From Bog-375 sp049698695 (GTDB lineage Bacteria > Acidobacteriota > Terriglobia > Bryobacterales > Bryobacteraceae), in the NCBI GenBank assembly GCA_049698695.1, contig JBAVYH010000057.1:1-64000 (forward strand): DNA of 64,000 bases, written 5' to 3'. Both the position numbers and the translations under genes were made by a program. Positions 33,057 to 41,241 of the stretch are shown one piece after another. The first letter of the stretch is position 1, and every line of letters starts with the position of its first letter. The notes beneath the pieces were generated by a model. The model was given only the letters and a program-made list of their open reading frames with translations. It searched no databases and was not told the origin of the DNA.

Positions 33057-33303
33057 GGGTGGCTCCGGATTGCCGCTTACCGCCCGGCAATTCTCTGTGT
33101 GTGTTACTTCGGTCGCGACCGGCAAACTGCGATTTGCCCGCATGCACTGAGGACGATTCGCCCGAAAGTTTTATTTACGAAACCACTCAGTTTCCCGGCA
33201 ACGTTATCTTTTGAGGCAAACACCGCTAACTAAGGTAAGTAGGCCGAATGCTACTCAATGGCCATCTATAAGCCGGAACCGTGGCGGAGTAAGATCTGTT
33301 GCG
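33057..33303. promoter_or_regulatory. Divergent intergenic region between minor pilins and ECF sigma gene
   Basis: These 247 bases separate the divergently transcribed TadE gene and the sigma-factor gene and should contain both promoters. I see no unambiguous -35/-10 pair, but AACGTTATC at about 33200 and AAGATCTGTT near 33290 are AT-richer than the surroundings. The layout suggests the ECF factor may act on this region. Confidence 0.4.
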
Positions 33304-33879
33304 ATGGCGCCTAGTCCCGGCAGCCCGCTCGCAACGGGCATCGAGCAGGAAATCGTCGACCTTTACGAGAGGGAAGCAGGCGGCATACTGCGTTACGCCG
33401 CCGTGCTCGCCGACAACCGGGAGATGGCCCACGATGCACTGCAGGAGGCGTTCTTCCGTTTCTTCCTCTGCCGTTCGGCGGGCCAGCACATTCGCTCTCC
33501 CAAGGGTTGGCTGTTTCGCGTAGCGCGCAACTACATCCTGGATCAGAAGAGAGCGGGCGCTCGGCATGAGGTCGGCATCGAATCGCTGCGCAACCTGCCT
33601 TGTCCGGCGCGCGTCCCGGAAGCCGATGGCCGCGTCTCCGAATTGCTGCGAGGACTGCTGCAAATCGGTCTCTCGCCGAGGGAGATGGATTGCGTCCGGC
33701 TGCGGATGGAAGACTTGGGCTACGAGGAAATTGCCGGCGTGCTCGGGCTGCGGGCGGGCACGGTGGGCGCCTTGCTTACCAGGGCGCATGACAAAATCCG
33801 CAAGGCTGTGCGCGCCGGGATTCACAAGGACCCCGATTTCGCCCAGGCGGTCGCTGGAGAACAACGCTATGCATCCTAG
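33304..33879 (+). CDS. ECF-family RNA polymerase sigma factor
   Basis: This 191-residue protein has region 2 (EIVDLYEREAGGILRYAAVLADNREMAHDALQEAFFRFF...GWLFRVARNYILDQKR) and region 4 (LSPREMDCVRLRMEDLGYEEIAGVLGLRAGTVGALLTRAHDKIRK) of the sigma-70 ECF class. ATG 33304 was chosen because homology begins soon after it. The last 11 bases overlap the start of the next gene, which encodes a zinc-finger anti-sigma-like protein. It likely responds to a membrane or envelope signal and may control the divergent tad minor pilins. Confidence 0.9.
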   Translation: MAPSPGSPLATGIEQEIVDLYEREAGGILRYAAVLADNREMAHDALQEAFFRFFLCRSAGQHIRSPKGWLFRVARNYILDQKRAGARHEVGIESLRNLPCPARVPEADGRVSELLRGLLQIGLSPREMDCVRLRMEDLGYEEIAGVLGLRAGTVGALLTRAHDKIRKAVRAGIHKDPDFAQAVAGEQRYAS

Positions 33880-34333
33880 ACGCGCCACCTTGATTTCCTT
33901 TTTCGACGCGGAAGCCGGTTCTGACCGGAGCCGCCGGGTGGCGCGTCATCTGGCGAAGTGCGAAAAGTGCCGCAACCAACTGCGGGGTATCGAGCGCGAG
34001 CGCAGCGGGCTGTCGGCGCGCGCCGCTGCACCGGCAATCGACAACCGGCAAGGCTTGGCTGGGGTGCGATCGGCGATGGCTGCCTGGCAGCAAGGCCGGA
34101 ACAGCGCCGCGGAGTCCGAATTGAAGGGCCGGCTGCGATCGCAGATCGAAACATATTTTGGCTCCCAGGCTCTCTCGGTGGTGGATCGCCCCGGCATGCG
34201 GCCGGAGGAATTGCTCGGGAAAGCGGGCGAGGTCCTCGATGTCTTTTTGGGGCCCGACGCAGCGGAGGCGGTGAGAGACGATGTCTTCCGCGGATTGGAA
34301 TGGGCAGAGCCGGCTGAGGAGACATGCCGATGA
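33869..34333 (+). CDS. Zinc-finger anti-sigma factor-like protein
   Basis: This 154-residue protein has an H-x3-C-x2-C zinc motif (ARHLAKCEKC) near residue 25, typical of ZAS-type anti-sigma factors, preceded by LISFFDAEAG. No membrane helix is visible, so it may be cytosolic and act with the membrane protein encoded next. The C-terminal half (RLRSQIETYFGSQALSVVDRPGMRPEELLGKAGEVLDVFLGPDAAEAVRDDVF) is helical. Its ATG lies within the sigma gene and its end overlaps the next gene, so translation of the three is coupled. Confidence 0.8.
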   Translation: MHPRRATLISFFDAEAGSDRSRRVARHLAKCEKCRNQLRGIERERSGLSARAAAPAIDNRQGLAGVRSAMAAWQQGRNSAAESELKGRLRSQIETYFGSQALSVVDRPGMRPEELLGKAGEVLDVFLGPDAAEAVRDDVFRGLEWAEPAEETCR

Positions 34334-35271
34334 CGCGAAAGACCAGCTTCGATGGAATCGAGTCCGCGCCTCGCTGGATCCTGCTGTTCCTGGGCGCATA
34401 TTTGTTGCTCCACCTGCTTGCCCTCTACCTTTGGAACGCCTCGGGACAAGCCTTCTCGGTGCAAGGAACCACTTACGGCACGGCCACGCTATCGGTGATG
34501 GCCATGGCTGCCGTGGATTTGTGGCTGTGCCTGCTGGTGCTGCGAAGCTTTCCTGCCGGCGCGCCGCTTCGCTCTGCGTGGATGCTGATCGCGCTGGCGG
34601 CTGCGGCCCAAGCGGCGTCAGGCCTGCTGGCACAATTTCTCGGAGTCAATTGGATGCTTAACCCGCTGGCGTGGGCCGGGCAGGCGAGGTCCGGGCTGAT
34701 CGAACCGTTCCGCCGCGCTGCGCTGGTCGGCGGTGGTCCGGTCCGGCTGGCGCTGCTGGCGGCGGCCCTGCTTGCCGCGCTGCGCGTGCTGCGGAAATTC
34801 GGCTTCTGGGTTCGGCCCAGCGCCGCCGATTGGGCGGTGTCCGGCATTGTCTGCCTGTTCACTCTCTGCCGCTTCGGTGAGGCTGGCGCGGCCTCGTTCA
34901 CAGGCAGGCAGCTCGCCTTTGAGGATTGGATGTCGCTGGCCGGGCTCCCCATCCTGTGCGTGCTGTTCCTGGAAGCCATGCTGCTCCGGCAGTCGGTGCT
35001 TCACATGGGCAGTGGGCTCATCTCCAGATGCTGGGCGGCGTTGATGTGCGGCGTCTTTTTAACCGGAGCTGGCGAGCTGGCGCTATGGGTCGTCCCCCAC
35101 TATTCTCACGGGTGGCCGCTTCAGCTAGTCAACTCGCTCACCGGGTTCCCCACCGCCGCTGTTTTCGCGCTGGCGCCCGCCTGCCTGTTGGCGGCACAAC
35201 GCCGCGCCATCAAACCGGTCTGCAACCAGGCCGAGGACTTGGCAACCGGCGTTCCTGCCCTGGCGCGGTAG
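34324..35271 (+). CDS. Polytopic membrane protein in sigma/anti-sigma operon
   Basis: This 315-residue protein has about eight membrane helices (WILLFLGAYLLLHLLALYLW, TLSVMAMAAVDLWLCLLVL, and further segments to LVNSLTGFPTAAVFALAPACLL). I do not recognise a family. It overlaps the anti-sigma-like gene by ten bases, indicating one operon. It could be a sensor or membrane partner for the sigma/anti-sigma pair, but this is inference from position only. No enzymatic motif is visible. Confidence 0.75.
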   Translation: MPMTRKTSFDGIESAPRWILLFLGAYLLLHLLALYLWNASGQAFSVQGTTYGTATLSVMAMAAVDLWLCLLVLRSFPAGAPLRSAWMLIALAAAAQAASGLLAQFLGVNWMLNPLAWAGQARSGLIEPFRRAALVGGGPVRLALLAAALLAALRVLRKFGFWVRPSAADWAVSGIVCLFTLCRFGEAGAASFTGRQLAFEDWMSLAGLPILCVLFLEAMLLRQSVLHMGSGLISRCWAALMCGVFLTGAGELALWVVPHYSHGWPLQLVNSLTGFPTAAVFALAPACLLAAQRRAIKPVCNQAEDLATGVPALAR

Positions 35272-35307
35272 CAAGGTTCGCATTGGCTCGACCTCGGCCA
35301 GATGGTG

Positions 35308-35343
35308 CCGGCCACCGCTCCCTTAGGGTCGCGGCTCCGATGG
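35308..35343. repeat. Family G short repeat, second copy
   Basis: CCGGCCACCGCTCCCTTAGG then GTCGCGGCTCCGATGGG closely matches 13064-13101. It lies in the gap between the membrane protein and the convergent ADOP permease. Confidence 0.7.
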
Positions 35344-35389
35344 GCGTTCAGAGCAGGCGTTCCTCAGCCGACTCGTGGGGCCGTCCCCA

Positions 35390-37831
35390 TCATGAGCGCA
35401 AGGCCTGGTTCGGGTCGATGCCCGCGGCGAGGCGTGCCGGCAGGTAGCTGGCCAGGGCGGCGACGGCGGCCAGGAACAGGATCGCGCCGGCGAAGACCGT
35501 CGGGTCGGTGGCGCTGACCTGAACCAGCGCGGCGGCAACCACCCGGGTGACCGCGAGGGCCGCAGCCATGCCGGCGGCAAGACCGATCAGGGTAAGCGCC
35601 ATGCCCTGCTTCACCACCATTCCGACCACGTCGCCTGGGCGTGCACCGAGCGCGATGCGGATGCCGATTTCGTGCCGGCGTTCGGCGACCGCGTAGGCCA
35701 TCACCCCATAAAGCCCAAGCGCAGCCAGCAGTAGCGCTACCACGCCCAGCACGGCCAGCATGGTGGCCGCCAGCCTTTCGGTGAACAGCGCGGCGTTGAT
35801 GTTCTCGGCCATCGGCATGGAGTCGAAGACGCCCGCGTCGGGATCGAGCGAGCGCATGGCACGCCGCACCGTTTCCACCGCCTGCAACGGATCGCCGGCA
35901 GTCCTCGTATAGAGGCGGATGCCCATGTCCTCGCGATAGACCTGGCGGAACGGCACGTAAAAATACGGCTTCGCCGCTTCATCCAGGGCCTCATACTTGG
36001 TGTCCTTAGCCACGCCAATCACGTTGAACCAGCGTCCCCACCCATTCACGCGCTGGCCGATGGGGTAGCGGCTGCCGAAGAAGTGCCGGGCAAAAGCCTG
36101 GCTGACGATCATCACCGGCGCCGACTTCTCGTCGTCCCTGTCGGTGAAATCGCGCCCCTCGACCAGCGGGATCCGCAGCATGTCGAAGTAACCCGGGCCC
36201 ACTACGTTGCGGTCGATTTTCATGTTCTCGCTGGGACCAGGAACGTAGCCTTGAACCTCCAACGGTTCCCACCATTGGCCGGAAAAGGACAGAGGAACGG
36301 TATGAGAAAAGGTGACGGCGGTAATGCCCGGCTGCGCCAGAAGGCGATCGCGCAGTCTTTCCACGAACAGCTTTCGCTCAGGAACCGAGTACCCGTTCAG
36401 GGCCAGATGCGAAACCAGCACGTGGTCGGGGTCGAAGCCGGGGTTGATGCGGCGCGCTGCCTGGAAGCTGCGGGCGAACAGGCCCGCGCTGATGATGGCG
36501 ACCAGCGCCAGGGCGACCTGGGAAACCACCAGCAGCCGTTGCATGCGATGCGAGCGGGTGCCGCCCGTGCCGCCGCGGCCATCCTCTTTCAATGCATCGT
36601 TGAGATTGGCGCGGGCCATGTGCCAGGCGGGTGCAACGCCGGAAAGGGCGCACGCCAGCAGGCACAGCAGAAAGGTGAAGGCCACCACGTCGCCGCTCAA
36701 AGGAATATCGAGCACCACCGGAAGTCCGGAGGGCGGCACCATGCCCCCTAGCGACTGGCTGAACCACGACGTTGCGGGCACCGCCAGCAGGCCTCCCAGC
36801 AAGGCCAGCACGAGGTTTTCGCTCAGCAACTGGCGCACCAGGCGGCCGCGGCCGGCCCCCACCGCCATGCGAACGCTGAACTCTCTTTGGCGGGCGGTCG
36901 AGCGAGCCAGCAGCAGGTTGGCCACATTGGCGCAGACAATCAACAGCACCACCCCGCAAACCGCCATCAAGATGATCAGCGGCTTCAGCAACGACGTCTG
37001 GGCGCCGGAATGGGCTTTCCAAATGGGCAGCACGGTGGCGCTAATACCGCGATTATGATCCGGATCCGCTTCCGCCATGTGGCGCGCTTGCGCTTGGATT
37101 TCAGACCGCGCCTGCTCCAGGGTGACGCCCGGGCGAAGGCGGGCGAGGCCGACCATCTGGCGCGTTCCGCGATCGGTGAGGGACCAATCCTGCAGTACTT
37201 TGAGCTGCGCGCCCATGGTGATTGGAACCCACATGTCGAACGTCAGTCCGGGTACGGAGCCGAGGAACTTTGCCGGCACAACGCCCACGATCGTCAACTG
37301 CTGGCGGTTTACGCGCAGCAGTTGGCCGATGACACCGGGATCGCCATTGAAGCGTCGCCTCCAAAGCCGTTCGCCGATGACCACCACGGGGTGGGCGCCT
37401 TGCGCGTCGCCATACTCATCCGGCGTGAACATTCTGCCCAGAATCGGCTTGATGCCGAGCACGGAAAAATAATTGCCAGTGACCAGCTCGCCCCAGACGT
37501 GCTCCGCATGAACGTCCTGACCAATGCTGAACGGAATCGGCATGGAACCTGCCAGGCCGCTGATCAGCTTCAAATGATCGCGGTAATCCTGGTAATCGGG
37601 ATACGAAGTGAGCAGGGCGTCGCTGTTCGGCGCCACGGTCTCGAAGGCGACCAATCTTGCTGGGTCGGCCACACCTGGTACCGGGTGCAGCAGGACGCCG
37701 TCGATCCAACTGAAAACCGTGGAATTGGCGGCGATGCCGGCGGCCAGCGTCAGCACCGCGATCAGAGTGAAGCCGGGGCTCCGAAGGGCCATGCGGAAAC
37801 CGTAACGGAGATCCTGAATGAGGGTTCGCAC
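35390..37831 (-). CDS. ADOP/MacB-type ABC transporter permease, second copy
   Basis: This 813-residue permease has the duplicated MacB-core/FtsX arrangement: opening MRTLIQDLRYGFRMALRSPGFTLIAVLTLAAGIAANSTVFS, a central transmembrane block (GVVLLIVCANVANLLLAR, then AVGAGRGRLVRQLLSE), and C-terminal RRHEIGIRIALGARPGD with LPARLAAGIDPNQAL. Unlike the copy at 431-3073 it lacks the 80-residue N-terminal extra region and has no PadR gene beside it. Substrate and partner ATPase are unknown. It converges on the ECF operon. Confidence 0.9.
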   Translation of the reverse strand: MRTLIQDLRYGFRMALRSPGFTLIAVLTLAAGIAANSTVFSWIDGVLLHPVPGVADPARLVAFETVAPNSDALLTSYPDYQDYRDHLKLISGLAGSMPIPFSIGQDVHAEHVWGELVTGNYFSVLGIKPILGRMFTPDEYGDAQGAHPVVVIGERLWRRRFNGDPGVIGQLLRVNRQQLTIVGVVPAKFLGSVPGLTFDMWVPITMGAQLKVLQDWSLTDRGTRQMVGLARLRPGVTLEQARSEIQAQARHMAEADPDHNRGISATVLPIWKAHSGAQTSLLKPLIILMAVCGVVLLIVCANVANLLLARSTARQREFSVRMAVGAGRGRLVRQLLSENLVLALLGGLLAVPATSWFSQSLGGMVPPSGLPVVLDIPLSGDVVAFTFLLCLLACALSGVAPAWHMARANLNDALKEDGRGGTGGTRSHRMQRLLVVSQVALALVAIISAGLFARSFQAARRINPGFDPDHVLVSHLALNGYSVPERKLFVERLRDRLLAQPGITAVTFSHTVPLSFSGQWWEPLEVQGYVPGPSENMKIDRNVVGPGYFDMLRIPLVEGRDFTDRDDEKSAPVMIVSQAFARHFFGSRYPIGQRVNGWGRWFNVIGVAKDTKYEALDEAAKPYFYVPFRQVYREDMGIRLYTRTAGDPLQAVETVRRAMRSLDPDAGVFDSMPMAENINAALFTERLAATMLAVLGVVALLLAALGLYGVMAYAVAERRHEIGIRIALGARPGDVVGMVVKQGMALTLIGLAAGMAAALAVTRVVAAALVQVSATDPTVFAGAILFLAAVAALASYLPARLAAGIDPNQALRS

Positions 37832-38040
37832 GAATACCGTTACGGCAATTGTAATGCCAACGTGGTGGGTCCATTACGGAGCGGAAAGTGCGCGGCAGAG
37901 GGCCCGCGGCGCCAGGAGCGTTCGGAATTGGGACGGGCTGTGCGATGGCGAACGCGCCGGCGGCGACCGCAACCAGCTTCCCGGCTAACGCGGGCTGATC
38001 GAAATCCGCATGGGCGAAGTTTACATCGGATAGACTGGAA

Positions 38041-39219
38041 ATGCCGCTTATGGACATCGCCAGAATTCAGCAAGAACTGCGCAACCAGGGATTGGACGGC
38101 TGGTTGTTTTTCGATCATCACATGCGCGACCCGCTGGCGTACCGGGTGCTGGGATTCACGCCGCCACGCACGCCGACGCGCCGCTGGTACTACCTGATTC
38201 CGGCTACGGGCGAGCCACGCGGCCTCGAGCACCGCATCGAGCGCGGCATGACCGCCGGAGCGCCGGGCGAGAAGCTGCTGTATTCCGGTTGGAGCGAGCA
38301 GGTGGACCGCCTGCGCCAGATGACGGCCGGGCTGAAGCGCGTGGCCATGCAGTATTCGCCGCTGTGCGCCATTCCGTACGTGGCGATGGTGGATGCGGGC
38401 ACGGTCGAGCTGGTGCGCAGCCTCGGCTTGGAGGTAGTCAGCTCGGCGGAATTGATTCAGGTGTTCGAAGCCCGCTGGACGCCGGCGCAACTGGAATCCC
38501 ACCTGGAAGCCGGGCGCAGGGTGGACAAGGTTCGTGCCGAAGCCTTTGCTCTGATCCGCGAGCGCACCCGCAACCGCGCGCCGCTGAGCGAAGTGGAAGT
38601 CAAGAAGTTCATCCGCGAGGGCTTCGCCGCGGCGGGCCTCGCCACCGATCACGGCCCCATCGTGGGTGCGAACGCCAATTCGTCCAACCAGCATTATGAG
38701 CCGACTGAAGAAGTGACCGCGCCGATTCGCGCCGGCGATTGGGTGCTGCTGGATATGTGGGCCAAGCTCGACCAGCCGGAGGCGGTCTACTACGACATCA
38801 CCTGGACCGGCTTTTGCGGCGACCAGCCGCCGGAAGAAATGCGCAAGGTTTTCGCGGTGGTGACCGGCGCGCGCGACGCAGCGATAAAGCGCGTCCAGGA
38901 CGCGGTTGCGGCGAAGCGCGAGCTGCGCGGTTTCGAAGTGGACGATGCCAGCCGCGGCGTGATCGCGAGCGCGGGCTACGCCGAATATTTCGTGCATCGC
39001 ACCGGCCATTCGATCGGCGTGGAAGTGCACGGCAACGGCGCCAACATGGACAACCTGGAAAATCACGACGAGCGGCGGATCATTCCGTGGACGTGCTTTT
39101 CGATTGAACCAGGCGTGTACCTGCCGCATTTCGGCGTGCGTTCGGAGATCGATATGTTCGTGGGCGATCACGACGCTCGTGTGACCGGCGAGACCCAGCG
39201 CGAAGTGCAGTTGCTGTAG
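38041..39219 (+). CDS. M24-family metallopeptidase (Xaa-Pro aminopeptidase-like)
   Basis: This 392-residue protein has an N-terminal creatinase-like domain (about 1-165) and a C-terminal M24 pita-bread domain. Metal ligands are seen in WVLLDMWAKLDQPEAVYYDIT (two Asp), HRTGHSIGVEVHG (His), FSIEPGVYLPHFGVRSEID (two Glu). It should remove N-terminal residues ahead of proline or act as a related dipeptidase. No signal peptide is seen. It is followed 14 bases later by an ICMT-like methyltransferase gene on the same strand. Starts at 38041 and 38050 are equally possible. Confidence 0.9.
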   Translation: MPLMDIARIQQELRNQGLDGWLFFDHHMRDPLAYRVLGFTPPRTPTRRWYYLIPATGEPRGLEHRIERGMTAGAPGEKLLYSGWSEQVDRLRQMTAGLKRVAMQYSPLCAIPYVAMVDAGTVELVRSLGLEVVSSAELIQVFEARWTPAQLESHLEAGRRVDKVRAEAFALIRERTRNRAPLSEVEVKKFIREGFAAAGLATDHGPIVGANANSSNQHYEPTEEVTAPIRAGDWVLLDMWAKLDQPEAVYYDITWTGFCGDQPPEEMRKVFAVVTGARDAAIKRVQDAVAAKRELRGFEVDDASRGVIASAGYAEYFVHRTGHSIGVEVHGNGANMDNLENHDERRIIPWTCFSIEPGVYLPHFGVRSEIDMFVGDHDARVTGETQREVQLL

Positions 39220-39233
39220 GTCAAACAAGAGAC

Positions 39234-39782
39234 ATGCCCGTCTATGCCTATGGCATTCTTTTGCTCGGATGGCTCGGGTGGGTAATGCCATTCCTGCTGG
39301 CCAGGCGCGCGAGAAACGAAGCAGCGGTAGTCGACCGCCGCGCCCGCTGGGGCATTTTGCTAGTTGTCATCGCCTACTCGTTGTTGTGGCAGAACAGATT
39401 TTGGGAAAGATCGCTGCCGGCCTGGCGAACCACACTCGCTGTCTTCTTCTTTGTCCTGGCGTGCGTCCTTTCCTGGAGTGGCGCCCGCGCGCTGGGGCGT
39501 CAATGGCGGCTCGACGCCGGGCTCAATGCGGATCATGAGCTGGTAACTTCGGGACCGTATCGTCTGGTCCGTCACCCCATCTACACCTCGATGCTCTGCG
39601 TCCTCTGCGGCACCGGATGGCTGCTGACGCCCCTGCCGATGCTGCTCGCCGCCGTGATTGTCTTCACGGTGGGAACCGAGATCCGGGTTCGCATCGAGGA
39701 CCGCCTGCTGGGCGAGCGTTTCGGCGAGTCGTTCCGGCAGTATCAGCGCCGCGTCGCAGCCTACGTTCCTTTCCTGCGATGA
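39234..39782 (+). CDS. ICMT/PEMT-like membrane methyltransferase
   Basis: This 182-residue membrane protein has about five helices and the C-terminal isoprenylcysteine carboxyl methyltransferase signature: RQWRLDAGLNADHELVTSGPYRLVRHPIYTSML, then EIRVRIEDRLLGERFGESFRQYQRRVAAYVPFL. Members methylate small lipophilic or thiol-containing acceptors with S-adenosylmethionine. The RHPIYT motif and the Glu-Arg pair near EDRLL are the cofactor-binding features. It is in an operon with the M24 peptidase gene. The substrate is unknown. Confidence 0.87.
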   Translation: MPVYAYGILLLGWLGWVMPFLLARRARNEAAVVDRRARWGILLVVIAYSLLWQNRFWERSLPAWRTTLAVFFFVLACVLSWSGARALGRQWRLDAGLNADHELVTSGPYRLVRHPIYTSMLCVLCGTGWLLTPLPMLLAAVIVFTVGTEIRVRIEDRLLGERFGESFRQYQRRVAAYVPFLR

Positions 39783-39829
39783 TCGATCGGAAAGTCTCAT
39801 TGGTCGCGGCAACCAGCTCTGAGTGTCAC

Positions 39830-41182
39830 TCACTTCCTGCAGGTCAGTTCCTCGTTCGGCTTGAATTCGCCGCCGTTCAGGATGATGCCGAGCACTTCCT
39901 TGGAACGGGCTTCGAATGCGCCTATTTTGTCTGGCGTGAGGTTGTTGTGGTTCGAGTCGACCATCGGGATGGCTTCCTTGGGGCCGGGGATCTGATTGAT
40001 GGCGATCCATACGCCGACCGGCGGCACAACTATGTCGATGAAGCCCATCGCGGCCAGAACCGGGGCCTTGATGCGCGAGGCGAAATTGACGGTGTCGAAA
40101 TAGAGCGCTGTCTCCATGACCTTGGGATTGTCGGAATCCCAGTTTGGGTAACCTGCTTTGCGGCCGTGCAGATCGCCGTTGGAGTCGGCGCCGGCGGGTT
40201 CGTTGACGGCCACCGCCGTCACCTTGGGATTCAGCCCCGCGGTCGCTAAGCTTTGGTGCCCTCCCATGCTGGTGCCCATGACGACAATGGTCTTGCCGTC
40301 CCAGTCCGGCCGAGTCGCAATGTAGTCGATGGCCCGCGAGTCGCGGAGATACATCTTGAGGAAGTAAGACGTTTCTCTGTCGGTGTTGCCGATTGCTTGG
40401 TACCCGGTGCTGACTCCGGTCCCTTGGTTGGGAGGCAGATCGTGCGAATCCACGTTGAAAGCCAGCCAGCCCTCCGCCGCGCGATCGGTGACCGTCGCCG
40501 GCTGGAGGGCATGTACGCCGGCCCACTCGTATATCACGAGCGCCGGGAATTTCCCTTCCTTAGCGGGCTTGGCGAGGTAGCCCTGAACGTGGGAACCCAG
40601 GCTGTCCAGCTTGACCGTGTACAACTCTGCGCCGGGCGTGCTGGTTTCAGTGCGTGTGAGGGCGGGGTTGATGGGGATTTCACTTAGTGCTTTCAGCTTG
40701 GCGTCCCAGAAGCTGTCGAAATCGGCGGGGCGGGGAACAGACGGTTGTAACAGCCAGGGTGCGACGGCCGCGCCAAGATGGATGGCGGTGCCTTTCGCAA
40801 CGGCCGGCGCAGCGGCCTGGGGACCTTGCGCGGGCGCTGTTGGCGAGGCATGAGCGGTCACTTCGACGTAGAGCATTGCCGGTTCGCCGAGCCTGGTTTC
40901 GATGGTGGCGCTGCCGGACGACGGATCGAGCGCGCCCGCCGCAATGATCTCGAAATCGTTCTTCCTGATGATGTACGAGTAGCCGCTGCCGGGCGCGGCA
41001 GCACCCTGTGCAAGGGTGACGGTCCAGCCGGCTTTTTCACCGAGCTCGTAAATTCCGTTCGCGTGAAACGGCGCGAAGCGCAGCTCCTGCGCTTGCGCCG
41101 GCAGAGCCGCGGCGAAGAACGCACCAACCACCGCCAGGCCGGCGGACAAGCGAAGGCGCGTAGGGAAAGAGGTGTTGTTCAT
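39830..41182 (-). CDS. AXE1-type acetyl esterase, secreted
   Basis: This 450-residue exported alpha/beta hydrolase has a signal peptide (LRLSAGLAVVGAFFAAALPAQAQ), an N-terminal beta-rich domain to about 145, and an acetyl xylan esterase (AXE1-like) domain beginning PSVPRPADFDSFWDAKL. Nucleophile Ser305 is in GTSMGG; the acid is likely in GFIDIVVPP and the histidine in DSNHNNL. It should remove acetyl groups from hemicellulose or short acetylated sugars. It diverges from a CE15-SGNH fusion gene, and a GH39 gene is nearby. Confidence 0.88.
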   Translation of the reverse strand: MNNTSFPTRLRLSAGLAVVGAFFAAALPAQAQELRFAPFHANGIYELGEKAGWTVTLAQGAAAPGSGYSYIIRKNDFEIIAAGALDPSSGSATIETRLGEPAMLYVEVTAHASPTAPAQGPQAAAPAVAKGTAIHLGAAVAPWLLQPSVPRPADFDSFWDAKLKALSEIPINPALTRTETSTPGAELYTVKLDSLGSHVQGYLAKPAKEGKFPALVIYEWAGVHALQPATVTDRAAEGWLAFNVDSHDLPPNQGTGVSTGYQAIGNTDRETSYFLKMYLRDSRAIDYIATRPDWDGKTIVVMGTSMGGHQSLATAGLNPKVTAVAVNEPAGADSNGDLHGRKAGYPNWDSDNPKVMETALYFDTVNFASRIKAPVLAAMGFIDIVVPPVGVWIAINQIPGPKEAIPMVDSNHNNLTPDKIGAFEARSKEVLGIILNGGEFKPNEELTCRK

Positions 41183-41241
41183 GATCGGGGCCAGACTGCT
41201 GTTGAGCCACTAGGTTATCATTTTGTTCGAGAATCAAACAT

